Positions 17,839 to 26,677 of a DNA stretch of 49,823 nt are shown here, one piece after another. The stretch's first letter is position 1. Each line of letters starts with the position of its first letter. Below the pieces are notes generated by a model that saw nothing but the letters and a program-made list of their open reading frames with translations, was not told where the DNA came from and did no database searches. The position numbers and the translations under genes were made by a program. Origin of the DNA: Bacteroidales bacterium (GTDB lineage Bacteria > Bacteroidota > Bacteroidia > Bacteroidales > UBA12077); NCBI GenBank assembly GCA_022360575.1, contig JAKSCO010000260.1:1-49823 (forward strand), written 5' to 3'.

Positions 17839-18557
17839 TAGTTAATTTCTATTTTACTAAATTCGTCTAGAATCTTGATAACAGATTCTTTATATTTCCT
17901 TCCTATAGGAATTTCGGTTTTCCCAATATCTACTCCAGATAAACTATATGCATCAATTTTATCGAATGCGACTATATATGATCTATGAATACGGATAAAA
18001 TTTTTTGGATTGAGTTTCTTTTCAAAGTTGCTGAGTAACTGTTTTGTTAATACTGTTTTGCAGCTGGTAACGACTTTTACATAATCTTTAAGACTTTCGA
18101 GGTATAATATATTTTTATAATATACTTTGACCATTTTTTTATTTTCTTTTAAATAAATGAAATCTTGAGCTTGCTCTTTATGTTTTAACAATTGTTCTTT
18201 ACAGATATTTTCATAAACACGATTTGTGGATTTAAGAAGACGTTCGAATGATACGGGTTTTAGAATATAGTCATCAATATTAAGATCGAAACTTTCTATA
18301 GCATATTTTTTATTTGCTGTTGTAAATATAATTCGTGGATTGATATTTAATTTCTTTATCAGTTCAATTCCGCTTAATTCGGGCATTTCGATATCTAAAA
18401 ATATTAAATCAATAGAATTATTTTCTAAAAAATTAAGAACAGGAAGAGCACTTGTAAAGTCTGAAATTACTTCAATAAAAGGAATTTTTTTTAGATAGCC
18501 TTTAATAATAGTTATAGACAACGGTTCATCATCTACGATAATACACTTTAACTTCAT
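17838..18557 (-). CDS. LytTR-type response regulator
   Basis: 239 residues. The receiver domain (1-120) has acidic D9/D10, phospho-acceptor Asp55 in LIFLDIEMPE, and Lys in DDYILKPV. The LytTR DNA-binding domain follows at about 135-235, including YLESLKDYVKV and FIRIHRSYIV. Such regulators bind tandem short direct repeats. It is the first gene of a two-gene operon with the large propeller kinase, overlapping it by 1 base. LytTR regulators in Bacteroidota more often pair with LytS-like kinases, so this pairing is a little unusual. The upstream region 18558-18810 contains no gene that I recognise. Confidence 0.95.
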   Translation of the reverse strand: MKLKCIIVDDEPLSITIIKGYLKKIPFIEVISDFTSALPVLNFLENNSIDLIFLDIEMPELSGIELIKKLNINPRIIFTTANKKYAIESFDLNIDDYILKPVSFERLLKSTNRVYENICKEQLLKHKEQAQDFIYLKENKKMVKVYYKNILYLESLKDYVKVVTSCKTVLTKQLLSNFEKKLNPKNFIRIHRSYIVAFDKIDAYSLSGVDIGKTEIPIGRKYKESVIKILDEFSKIEIN

Positions 18558-18810
18558 GAATTTCTTTGTGTTTAAAGAATTAATTCTGTAGTTTATACAA
18601 TTAATAAATTTGAAAACAATATATGAATAATTTTTATAAAAAAATAAAAAAACTAAGCAATTTGCTTTTTGTCATGTGTAATTGGTATCTGGTCGATATC
18701 ATAAATATTGTATGAAGGTAATGAGTAAATTGCTATATTTTAAATTTAAAAAATATGCTGTGAAAGATTTTGCTTTGTTTAATTTAATTTTTTTAGTTTC
18801 TCATTAATAG

Positions 18811-19636
18811 TTCAAAAAAGTTACATTAATCCAATTTAAGTATTGTGAGAAATTGGGTTATAAATATGGGGTTATGAATCAAAATGAAGTAGATGTAATA
18901 GTGGTATATATCCCTGATGGACAAAGAGTAAATGACTAGGATTTTTACAAAGCTAAAGTAACTCAAGAGTTTTCTTATGCGGCTCAACTTGGGTTTGAAA
19001 TAATAACCGAAACAATACAAAAAAAGGATATACTGTTGAGAGTTTGTTTGTTCTAGTGAAACAAAAAAGGAAGTAAGAAAATACCATTATTGAAATTATG
19101 GAATTTATTAGAGATAAATTAGAACTGGAAATAACAAAGAATGTTCCGATAGTTCGGAATATCGCAATCCCAGATCAGAATTTTAAAGTAAATCGTACTT
19201 TACTAGTGTCTTTTGATTGGCGTAGTCACAATGGACATTCTTATATTGGTGGTGTTCGAGATCAAGGTTCGTGTTATGCTTTTGGTGCAGCAATTGAGGG
19301 AACTTATAATTACGCTAAAGGAAAATATGACAACAATGTAATTGATTTTTCAGAAGCTTATATTACATGGTGCTTAGGAGCAATGTCTCAATATAGTAGT
19401 CATTTTAATGGATGTAACGGAGCTGATTACGATTATTGCTCCTATAATATATTGTGCTTCGGTTAGCAATAATGCTAGTTATGATAGAATTATTGCTATG
19501 ACAAATGTAAAAAAGCGTATAATCAATACAAACGATTCGATTGTAAAAGAAGATGTTTTGTATAGCAAATGGAGTTTATACTATTACTATTGAAATTAAA
19601 GATGGTACTTTTACTAAAACATTTATTAAGAAATAA
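18811..19636 (+). pseudogene. Decayed secreted papain-like (C1A) protease with T9SS tail
   Basis: Coding pieces lie in three frames. 18811 onward reads ...VDVIVVYIPDGQRVND then a TAG at 18937-18939, and continues DFYKAKVTQEFSYAAQLGFE. From 19098 it reads SFDWRSHNGHSYIGGVRDQG followed by SCYAFGAAIEGTYNYAKG, the papain-like active-site region, and FNGCNGADYDY. The frame then shifts, and a last shifted piece ends NGVYTITIEIKDGTFTKTFI, which is the end of a T9SS sorting domain. Most of the catalytic domain is deleted between about 19430 and 19590. The gene therefore once encoded a surface protease and is now dead. The longest intact piece (19098-19466) might be annotated alone by mistake. Confidence 0.85.
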
Positions 19637-19664
19637 GTGATTTTTTGTAGATTAATAATAGCTA

Positions 19665-19691
19665 AAGAAGCTAGGTGAAACCTAGCTTCTT
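19665..19691 (+). terminator. Strong terminator after the decayed protease
   Basis: A perfect 12-bp stem (19665-19676 with 19680-19691, loop GAA) is followed by TGTTTTTAT. It remains intact although its gene is broken, and may also insulate the convergent gene that ends at 19716. Confidence 0.85.
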
Positions 19692-19715
19692 GTTTTTATA
19701 TGTTCTTATAATAAA

Positions 19716-20642
19716 TTAAAACAGACCACTATTTTCTACTTTAAATTGGGTTGATCCTATTTCGTTTCCATCAGCGAATACATATACATGATAAGTTCCT
19801 GTAATTAGGGCTCCATTATTTTCCCAGAAAATAATAACATCTGTTTCGTTGTTTGAGTAATTAACAGGTCTTTTGGCTGAATAAACAATTTCTTTTCCTT
19901 CGAATTCAAATAAATCTTCTTCTGATTTTGCCAAAATATAATCATCTGGTCCGGCAATACGGATGTAGATATCTTTTTCGCCGGCCCGGGCTAGCACATT
20001 TTCTTTTAATGTAAAACTCACCTTTACTTTTGTAATTTTATTTATTCGATGGGTTTTTCTACCTCTCTTGTTGATAGGGAAAGCAATAAGATTTTTTGTT
20101 CTTAGTGTACTAGCTATTTCTACTTTACCCGACAAATCTTTGTTTTGTTCTTCGAGTTCGACATTTTCCGACTTCGCAGCTTTTATTTCATTTTTTACTT
20201 TTATATTTTCGGCAACCAATTGTTGATTCATAGTATTTAATGAATCAATTTGACGTACATAACTTTTGGCAACTGTACGTAGCGTTGTTAGTTCTTTTTG
20301 TAATTGTCTTATACGAGCGTAATTTGTTGCTTTTACTGTTTTTATCTCAACTAAAAGATCATCAATCTTTTCTTTTTCTTTGTTTAAATGTGCATTTAAC
20401 GAGTCGTTGTCTGTCATTAACTCATTGTAATCATTCTTTAACTGAACTAAATGAGCTTGAACTGAATCTTTTTCGGCTGTTAGTGCGATTTCTATTTCCT
20501 GTGTAGTTTGTCGTTGTGCTATGTATAGCCATGTAACAACAACCAATAACCCAATTACTAAAAATAGAATAAACAGTAAACTACTTTTGTTATTCGATTT
20601 CTGTACTTTCCCTTGATTCTGTCTGTTTTTTTGTTCTTCCAT
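19716..20642 (-). CDS. Membrane-anchored coiled-coil protein of unknown function
   Basis: 308 residues. A basic, Gln/Asn-rich N terminus (about 20 residues) precedes one membrane span (LLFILFLVIGLLVVVTWLYI). A long coiled coil runs from about 45 to 185 (repeats such as QLKNDYNELMTDNDSLNAHL). A C-terminal beta-rich domain (about 190-308) has VKVSFTLKENVLARAGEKDI and GTYHVYVFADGNEIGS. The layout suggests an inner-membrane protein with the coiled coil and sensor-like domain in the periplasm. I recall it as a conserved Bacteroidota hypothetical but no characterised name. It is monocistronic. Confidence 0.7.
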   Translation of the reverse strand: MEEQKNRQNQGKVQKSNNKSSLLFILFLVIGLLVVVTWLYIAQRQTTQEIEIALTAEKDSVQAHLVQLKNDYNELMTDNDSLNAHLNKEKEKIDDLLVEIKTVKATNYARIRQLQKELTTLRTVAKSYVRQIDSLNTMNQQLVAENIKVKNEIKAAKSENVELEEQNKDLSGKVEIASTLRTKNLIAFPINKRGRKTHRINKITKVKVSFTLKENVLARAGEKDIYIRIAGPDDYILAKSEEDLFEFEGKEIVYSAKRPVNYSNNETDVIIFWENNGALITGTYHVYVFADGNEIGSTQFKVENSGLF

Positions 20643-20935
20643 TATACTAATTAAATTTCAGGTTTTTAATTCGTGTGCAAATGTAAATTATATTTTGATT
20701 AAGATCAATATCTTATAAATTTATTAACGATTAAAATATTCTTATAGTATAGTTTTTCTATAAGACTCTAATTTTATGTTTCTGTTAATACAATTATATG
20801 TATTGATTTTAGCGCAGTGTAGGACGAATTGAATATACAAAAGAATAAATTCTTGTTACGAGATATGTTTTTAAGAATTTTTTATTCGACAGAAATAGAA
20901 ATCAAGGATGAAAAGGTGTGTTGTATGAATATAAA

Positions 20936-20966
20936 GTAAGTATCTCTGGTTTGGAGAGATACTTAC
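20936..20966 (-). terminator. Orphan hairpin downstream of a decayed gene
   Basis: GTAAGTATCTCT (20936-20947) and AGAGATACTTAC (20955-20966) are perfectly complementary with a 7-nt loop. On the minus strand it begins 14 nt after the last stop of the decayed frame at 20980, followed by TTTATATTC, so it may be that gene's terminator. Confidence 0.5.
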
Positions 20967-20979
20967 ACTTGTAAAATAA

Positions 20980-21270
20980 TTAGAAATTTCGGAATTCTTT
21001 TGCAACTATAGGCGAAATATCTTTTTCTCCTTAAAATTTTTAAAGATAGCTAGTCCCTATTTGTTTTGCTTTAGATTCATTTATTCGATCTCTTAATGGG
21101 AGCTTTTCAAAGAGCATTGTCGTCTTAGCCTATTATTAATAAATCTATATCGGTAGCATGAGTTTTTATTTGGTATAATTGCTCCGGTTGTCTCTCTTCA
21201 GAAGGAAAACTCTGAGCGTAATATGTTTGTCGTTGATTCTCTTGTTGAAATAATCAGTAGCTTCTGATAG
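20980..21270 (-). pseudogene. Fragmented coding remnant, family uncertain
   Basis: The 699-bp gap 20643-21341 carries short protein-like stretches on the minus strand in changing frames: LSEATDYFNKRINDKHIT; then YYAQSFPSEERQPEQLYQIK followed by THATDIDLLIIG; then KTTMLFEKLPLRDRINESKA; and finally GEKDISPIVAKEFRNF with a stop at 20980. Their order is collinear, so they probably come from one gene with several frameshifts. The ATDIDLLIIG piece is reminiscent of universal stress proteins (tentative). The start is not found. The remaining bases up to 20935 show nothing else recognisable. Confidence 0.5.
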
Positions 21271-21285
21271 CAAATATCCAAAAGA

Positions 21286-21317
21286 AAAGCACCTTAAAAA
21301 ATGTTTTAAGATGCTTT
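21286..21317 (-). terminator. Terminator of the FG-GAP surface-protein gene
   Basis: On the minus strand AAAGCATCTTAAAA pairs with TTTTAAGGTGCTTT (one G-T wobble), 25 nt after the stop of the next gene. The right arm ends in TTTTC. Confidence 0.75.
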
Positions 21318-21341
21318 CTGAAATAATCTGTTATTGATATT

Positions 21342-24300
21342 TTATTCGATAATTACCTTTTTCGATGTTTTTTTATTGTCCGAAATAATTTCGACAAAGT
21401 AAATTCCTGACTCAAGCTCTGAAGTATTGATTTGTACTGTCGTATTAGCAAAAGCAATTTGTTTATAAACAATAGTTCCCGAATTGTCAATTAATTTAAG
21501 CAGTACTTTGTTGCCTAAGTTATTGTCTATTTCGATATTTAATTCGTCTTGAGCCGGATTAGGATAAATTACTAAATTTTGTTTGTTCGTATTGTTAATT
21601 GCAGTAGCTACATCGTTAATGTTTATAGTATAAATAGCGGTAATAGTTTCTGTTCCGTCGGTAGCTTCAATCGTAAGATTAAATGTACGATTGGCTTCGA
21701 TATCGTAGTTTAAAGCCTCAGAGTTTTGAACAACAATGTTTGTTCCGTCTAGTTGGAATGCATTGTTTGTATTTCCTTGAGTAATCGAATAACTAATGGT
21801 GCCTGTACCTAAGTAACTCGAAACAATTTGCCCAACAACAGTTCCTGTAGCACTTCCTTCGTCAATAGCATAAGTTCGGGCTTCTAAATTAATCAGATTA
21901 AGAGTAATATTAATTGTATAGTTGGCTGTTTCGGTAATGGTATCGGTATCGTCTTCGCGAGCTTCTATCGTAAGATTAAATGTACGGTTTGCTTCGATTG
22001 AATAATCGAGGGCATTTGCCGTTTTCACAACAATATTGCTATCTATAATTTCGAATGCATCGGCAGTATTTCCGGCAAGAATCGAAAGCTCAAGGGTATC
22101 TGTTCCGTAATATTCTGCATCTATTTCTCCAACAATTGTACCTACAGTGCTTGTATGATACATTAAGTATGTTCTGTCGTGGATACGCAGAGTAATGTCA
22201 ATGAGATTAATGGTGTATGTAGCTGTTTCGGTCGAAGTGCCGTCAGTGGCTTCGAGTGTAAGGTTAAATGTTCGGTTAGCTACAATATCGTAGTTTAAAG
22301 CACTGGCATTTTGCACAACAATACTATCGCCTTCAACAGCAAAAGCATTGTCGGTATTTCCGCCTGTAATCGAGTATGTAACTGTTCCTGTTCCATCGTA
22401 ATCAGAGTTGATATGACCAACGGCAGTTCCGGTCGGAAGTCTTTCTTCAACATTTAGTGTTTTATCGTAGAAGAATAGAGGGATATTATTAATGTTAACC
22501 GTATAGTTGGTGTAAACCGAATCGGCTCCATCGTTAATTTGTACTATAATATTAAATGTTCGGTTAGCAACTATGTTGTAATTAATAGCCGTAGGGCTTT
22601 GCACAGTAATGCTATCGCCTGTTATTTGAAATGCATTGTCGGTGTTTCCTCCAGTAATACTAAATGTCAGAGTACTATCGCCGATATAGTTGTAGTTAAT
22701 GCGACCAACAAGAGTTCCGATAGCGCTTCGTTCGTCAACCGAATATGTTTGTTGATTGATTGTTAAGAAAGGAAGATAATTGTAATAGCTGATAGTATCT
22801 ATTGAGTTTCCTAGTCCGACAACCTGATTTAATACCAGAGAGGTAGTATTTTCGCCAAATAAGTTAACAAGAGCAAAAATTCCTCTGGCCGAGTATAAAT
22901 CAGCTAAAGGAGCTTCGTCCATAAGTTCGAAACTAATGTTTGTGTTGGTCGATGTATTTCTGAAAACCTGATATACTCCTGGATTTGTTGAGTGAATTCC
23001 TACGATCAAATCTTTCTTGTTGTCATCATCAAAATCGTAAAACTCTAATGTATATGCTATGTTGTTTGATGAGTAAGAACTAAAAGGATCGGGGCTAAGT
23101 GTTGTTTGCGAAAAAACGGCATTGGTGGCAGTTCCAGTATTTTCGTAAATTTTAACAAATGGACTTTGTCCGTAAATGGCTGTCACTAAATCTAAGTCGC
23201 CATCAGAGTCGATGTCTTCGAACACTAAATTGTAGGGTTCGTTACTTCCATTGATTCCCGACAAGGGATTGTTAGCAGCATCCTGAAGTTTATAGTTGGG
23301 TTCGGCTACCGATCCTACATTTTTGTACATCTGCATGGGGTTTGAAAAATTGGTCTTAAATAGATCTAAGTCTCCATCGTCATCGATATCGGCAAATGCT
23401 TCAGTGCTATTTGTAAAATATGGAATGCCGAATGCTTCGAGAGCTGTTTGCTGAAATTTAGGATTTGTAGCTGTTCCTGCATTTATAAAAAGTCTGTTTG
23501 GTAGTGGATAAAAATTGGCTATGTTGTCGAGATACAAATCTAGGTCTCCATCGTTGTCGAAATCGATAAATCGGGTAACATCATCGGTAAAGTTATGGAT
23601 AGGTATTGTTAACCCCGAAGCTGATCCACTGAAAGTACTATCGCTAGTATTGTATTGATAGTAATAGAAATTATTTTTTGTATTAAATTCGTAGTCTGAT
23701 ATAAAAAAATCATCTTCGTTATCTTGATTTAAATCAGCAAATACAGGGAATAGGGAATGTCCTCTAATTCCTCGTATTATGGTATCGGTAGTATTTATTG
23801 TAAATTGTTGACGTCCGTTGTTTATTGTATTTTCGAGAAAAACCAAATCGTTGCAATCGTGTGCAATGGCATCTATGTCATTATCCCCATCTAAATCGCG
23901 AAAATCCATGGTTGGGTTTTCGAGTTCTAATCCCGCAAATGGATTGTTTGTTCCTAATTGTTCGATAAAAGTATCGGCCGAATGTTCGAAATATCTTATC
24001 GTATCGCTTTCGGTCATAAATAAAGCATCTATGTCGTTGTCGGCATCGATATCGGCAAAGGCAATTGAGTGGATTGATCCTAAAGAGCTGAATCTGTTTT
24101 CGGTTCCTGTTGTAAGTTTAAACCTTAGCGTATCAGCATTGCTTGTATTTTTATAATATACTACAGAACCCGAATAGGCAGGATCGGTAGCGTATATGTC
24201 CAAATCGTTGTCGTTGTCGTTGTCGATAAAGGCAAGGTAAGCAGGTATTGTAAAAGTATTCGATATAAATGGTAATACTCCCAGAGTGTCGACAGTATGA

Positions 24301-24764
24301 TCGGCGAAAACAAATCTTTCATCAGCATTTATTCCCTGATTGCGATAAAACTTATAAACATAAGAACCTTTATTTCCTCCCAGAAACATATCTTCGTCGC
24401 CGTCGCCATCAATATCAACAAATGTGGCAATTTCTTGGTTGCCAACATAGATACTAGAGTTGAAAATAGCTGTTCCTTGTGGGTTTTCAACCCATTTTCG
24501 AGCTATATTCTGACCCGAGGCTATTGAGCTAATAAGTGTGAAAGCCATTGCTACCCCCGCAGTTTTTAAGCCTGTCGATAATTGTATTTTATTTAGTCGA
24601 GAGTATAACAGTTTGAATTTGCGGGATAGAGATTTTCGAGCTCGTATTTCAAGTTGAAAGAATGTACCATTGCTTAACATCTCTTTAATCTTCGAATATA
24701 AATTTCGATATTTCTTTAGTAATTTATAATATCGAGGATTTGAGTAAAAAAGTTGTTTTTTCAT
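21342..24764 (-). CDS. T9SS-secreted FG-GAP/VCBS and cadherin-like surface protein
   Basis: 1140 residues. An unusual basic, aromatic N-terminal extension (1-60) precedes the signal hydrophobic core at about 66-82 (LKTAGVAMAFTLISSIASGQ). Residues about 95-690 hold many FG-GAP/VCBS-like units with calcium-binding loops such as DIDGDGDEDMF and DFDNDGDLDLYLD. Four cadherin-like repeats follow (about 695-1050), each with GT(A/L/V)VG, (S)ITGGNTDNAF-like and ANRTFN(L/I). The last 80 residues are a type A sorting domain (LVIYPNPAQDELNIEI to the end). It should be exported through the type IX system and displayed on or released from the surface, likely for adhesion or polymer binding. The promoter was not identified. 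Confidence 0.9.
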   Translation of the reverse strand: MKKQLFYSNPRYYKLLKKYRNLYSKIKEMLSNGTFFQLEIRARKSLSRKFKLLYSRLNKIQLSTGLKTAGVAMAFTLISSIASGQNIARKWVENPQGTAIFNSSIYVGNQEIATFVDIDGDGDEDMFLGGNKGSYVYKFYRNQGINADERFVFADHTVDTLGVLPFISNTFTIPAYLAFIDNDNDNDLDIYATDPAYSGSVVYYKNTSNADTLRFKLTTGTENRFSSLGSIHSIAFADIDADNDIDALFMTESDTIRYFEHSADTFIEQLGTNNPFAGLELENPTMDFRDLDGDNDIDAIAHDCNDLVFLENTINNGRQQFTINTTDTIIRGIRGHSLFPVFADLNQDNEDDFFISDYEFNTKNNFYYYQYNTSDSTFSGSASGLTIPIHNFTDDVTRFIDFDNDGDLDLYLDNIANFYPLPNRLFINAGTATNPKFQQTALEAFGIPYFTNSTEAFADIDDDGDLDLFKTNFSNPMQMYKNVGSVAEPNYKLQDAANNPLSGINGSNEPYNLVFEDIDSDGDLDLVTAIYGQSPFVKIYENTGTATNAVFSQTTLSPDPFSSYSSNNIAYTLEFYDFDDDNKKDLIVGIHSTNPGVYQVFRNTSTNTNISFELMDEAPLADLYSARGIFALVNLFGENTTSLVLNQVVGLGNSIDTISYYNYLPFLTINQQTYSVDERSAIGTLVGRINYNYIGDSTLTFSITGGNTDNAFQITGDSITVQSPTAINYNIVANRTFNIIVQINDGADSVYTNYTVNINNIPLFFYDKTLNVEERLPTGTAVGHINSDYDGTGTVTYSITGGNTDNAFAVEGDSIVVQNASALNYDIVANRTFNLTLEATDGTSTETATYTINLIDITLRIHDRTYLMYHTSTVGTIVGEIDAEYYGTDTLELSILAGNTADAFEIIDSNIVVKTANALDYSIEANRTFNLTIEAREDDTDTITETANYTINITLNLINLEARTYAIDEGSATGTVVGQIVSSYLGTGTISYSITQGNTNNAFQLDGTNIVVQNSEALNYDIEANRTFNLTIEATDGTETITAIYTININDVATAINNTNKQNLVIYPNPAQDELNIEIDNNLGNKVLLKLIDNSGTIVYKQIAFANTTVQINTSELESGIYFVEIISDNKKTSKKVIIE

Positions 24765-25077
24765 TGGTTAAATATTTTAAAGATCATTATCCTATTTTGC
24801 GAAATAGTACTTGTTAATGAGTAGAACCATAGATAAATTCTTTTGTTCAAAAAAGAGAGAGTTGTTTAGAACCAATACAAAACAACCTTCATTCTTTTAA
24901 TCTCAGTACCTGATACTCATGTATTCATACTAACATCTCAAAACACTTCTTTTCTCTTCAAATATGTACTGAAAATGTCATCGAAAAATCTGTAGCTAAT
25001 GTTAACAAGGGAATTGTAGTCCTAAATATTGAGTACTGAATAATGCGGGTTAATAAACGTTTTTAAAACTAAAATAA
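24765..25077. other. Gene-free AT-rich spacer
   Basis: 313 bp between the 5' end of the surface-protein gene and the istB remnant. No ORF with protein-like composition, no clear terminator and no tRNA was seen. It must contain the promoter of the minus-strand surface gene, but no convincing TTG / TAnnTTTG pair was identified. Confidence 0.5.
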
Positions 25078-25392
25078 ATGACATCATCTACATTTAATAC
25101 ATATAACAGATATTTAAAGGCGCATTTAATTGCTATCTATGACATTATGCTTTCCCCTATTAAAAAGCACGGAGCTATAGCATTTTTCAATTTGATAAAT
25201 CACTTACATGAGTAAACCTCGATAATAATAACTACCAATAAATCGCCAAAACAGAGGGAAGAAACATTAGAAGATAAAGTTTTAGCTATTGCTCTTGATC
25301 GTTTATTGTTCCACCTCGAGGAGGTTAAAATGTTCGGTAAAAGTTACAGAATGGAGAATCGTAAAACTATTTTTGAAAAAAGTAATATCTAA
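25078..25392 (+). pseudogene. istB: IS21-family istB remnant (transposase helper ATPase)
   Basis: One frame reads through from ATG 25078 to TAA 25390-25392 except for an in-frame TAA at 25213-25215. Around it are AIAFFNLINHLHE and, after the stop, [37 protein letters not shown] and [15 protein letters not shown]. That is the C-terminal AAA+ half of IstB proteins, whose typical text has LHE(K)TSIIITTNK, so the stop likely came from AAA to TAA. The Walker A half is absent and the Walker B region is eroded (HLIAIYDIML). No istA or clean terminal inverted repeats were found. A relic, not an active element. Confidence 0.85.
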
Positions 25393-25588
25393 AATCAAAT
25401 GCTCAAAATGGGGAAATACATTTACGAAAATTTGAGGATTTTTAATTTGCCATTTACAAAAAGGGCATTTCAAAATTTATTATTCCTCGAAGGAATTATC
25501 TATAACTGGGAATCAGGCTATTATCGACCCATTTGGGTCAATTCATTTTTCTCTCCAATCCCTCGATTGGCAAAGAGTCTGGGCGAAC

Positions 25589-25630
25589 AAAAAAGCGGAG
25601 ATTCTATCAAAATTGATAAAATCCCCGCTT
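25589..25630 (-). terminator. Terminator of tRNA-Ala
   Basis: On the minus strand AAGCGGGGATT pairs with AATCTCCGCTT (one G-T wobble), with an inner TTATC/GATAG extension, then a run of T. It starts 4 nt after the tRNA 3' end. Confidence 0.85.
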
Positions 25631-25633
25631 GGG

Positions 25634-25707
25634 TGGAGCATAGCGGAATCGAACCGCTGACCTCTTGACTGCCAGTCAAACGCTCTAGCCAACTGAGCTA
25701 ATGCCCC
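25634..25707 (-). tRNA. tRNA-Ala, anticodon GGC
   Basis: 74 nt. Acceptor arms GGGGCAT and ATGCTCC pair with the G3-U70 wobble that is the alanine identity element. The D arm contains AGCTCAGTTGG, the anticodon loop CTGGCAG gives GGC, and the T arm has GGTTCGATTCC. Discriminator A73 is present; CCA is not encoded. An unrelated ORF on the plus strand across it is spurious. Confidence 0.97.
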
Positions 25708-25948
25708 ATCTCTGGGGTGCGAAAGTACAATTTTTATTTAAAATTAAAAAATAACCAATAGATGAATCAAGATAGATTCGATGTTGTTGGGACATTTGTT
25801 TGAGGTTTAAAAATGTTAATTACTGAAAACTAATCTTTTGTTTTGTGTTTTATTTTATAAAATGTCAAAAATTGGCAAATTTTTAATCTGAAAGTTTTGA
25901 AAAAGATTATTATATAATTATTTTTAGGCGTTAAAAAAATAAACCGAC

Positions 25949-26632
25949 ATGGAAGTAAAAAAAACAGATAAGGCTAATTTAGAGAAGAAAAGAGGTATGT
26001 TTCTTCAACTAGGTTACGTAATTGTTCTTGGGCTGGTTCTGCTAGCATTCGAATGGGGAACACGACCTGGGAAAATTGACTCGTTGGGAGAGTTAGCAGA
26101 TATGGATATTGAAGAGGAGATTATTCCTATTACAAGACCCAAAAATGAACCACCACCACCACCACCACCAGTACAGACAACAGATGTTATTAATATCGTT
26201 GATGATGATGTGGAGATTGAAGATGAGTTAATTCTTGATGATACTGAGACAGATCAGGATGAAGCTATTGAAATTAATGAACTAGAAGAAGAAGAAGAAG
26301 AGATTGTAGAGCAAGAGGTTTTCTTTGTTGTTGAGGATATGCCTTTATTTCAAGGGAAAAATAAAGATGCTTTCCGTATATACATTCAGAAAAATTTAAA
26401 ATATCCTGTTATTGCTCAGGAAAATGGTGTAAGCGGAAAAGTGTTTGTTCAGTTTGATATTAGCCCTAAGGGTAGTGTTACGAATATTGTTGTTGTTCGA
26501 GGAGTTGATCCTTCGTTGGATAAAGAAGCTGTTCGAGTTGTTAAATCATCTCCAAAATGGACTCCAGGAAAACAAAGAGGACGACCTGTTAATGTTCGAT
26601 TTACTTTCCCTATCGTATTCCAGTTGCAATAA
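25949..26632 (+). CDS. tonB: Energy transducer TonB
   Basis: 227 residues. One N-terminal membrane anchor (about 18-36) follows a charged start. Pro68-Pro74 are seven consecutive prolines, and an acidic stretch with runs of Glu spans about 80-122, forming the periplasmic linker. The C-terminal domain (about 135-227) has NLKYPVIAQENGVSGKVFVQ and ends in FPIVFQLQ, the TonB fold that contacts TonB-dependent receptors. It couples the proton motive force through ExbB/ExbD (not in the window) to outer-membrane uptake. It has its own terminator, so it is probably monocistronic. Confidence 0.95.
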   Translation: MEVKKTDKANLEKKRGMFLQLGYVIVLGLVLLAFEWGTRPGKIDSLGELADMDIEEEIIPITRPKNEPPPPPPPVQTTDVINIVDDDVEIEDELILDDTETDQDEAIEINELEEEEEEIVEQEVFFVVEDMPLFQGKNKDAFRIYIQKNLKYPVIAQENGVSGKVFVQFDISPKGSVTNIVVVRGVDPSLDKEAVRVVKSSPKWTPGKQRGRPVNVRFTFPIVFQLQ

Positions 26633-26650
26633 TAAACTTAGATATAGAAT

Positions 26651-26677
26651 AAAAGCCTCACTTTATGTGGGGCTTTT
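26651..26677 (+). terminator. Terminator of tonB
   Basis: AAAAGCCTCAC pairs with GTGGGGCTTTT (one G-T wobble), loop TTTAT, followed by ATTTTTTT. The minus-strand ruvC stop (26676-26678) lies in its right flank, so the gene ends share it. Confidence 0.9.

Noticed and set aside
18826..19020. 64-codon minus-strand ORF
   Set aside because: It is the shadow of the decayed protease, whose plus-strand segments are clearly protein-like.
23818..24156. 112-codon plus-strand ORF inside the surface-protein gene
   Set aside because: It is the antisense of the FG-GAP repeats, low in complexity and Ser-rich as expected of a shadow.
25399..25668. 89-codon plus-strand ORF
   Set aside because: It runs through the tRNA-Ala terminator and into the tRNA gene on the other strand; the protein has no family features.
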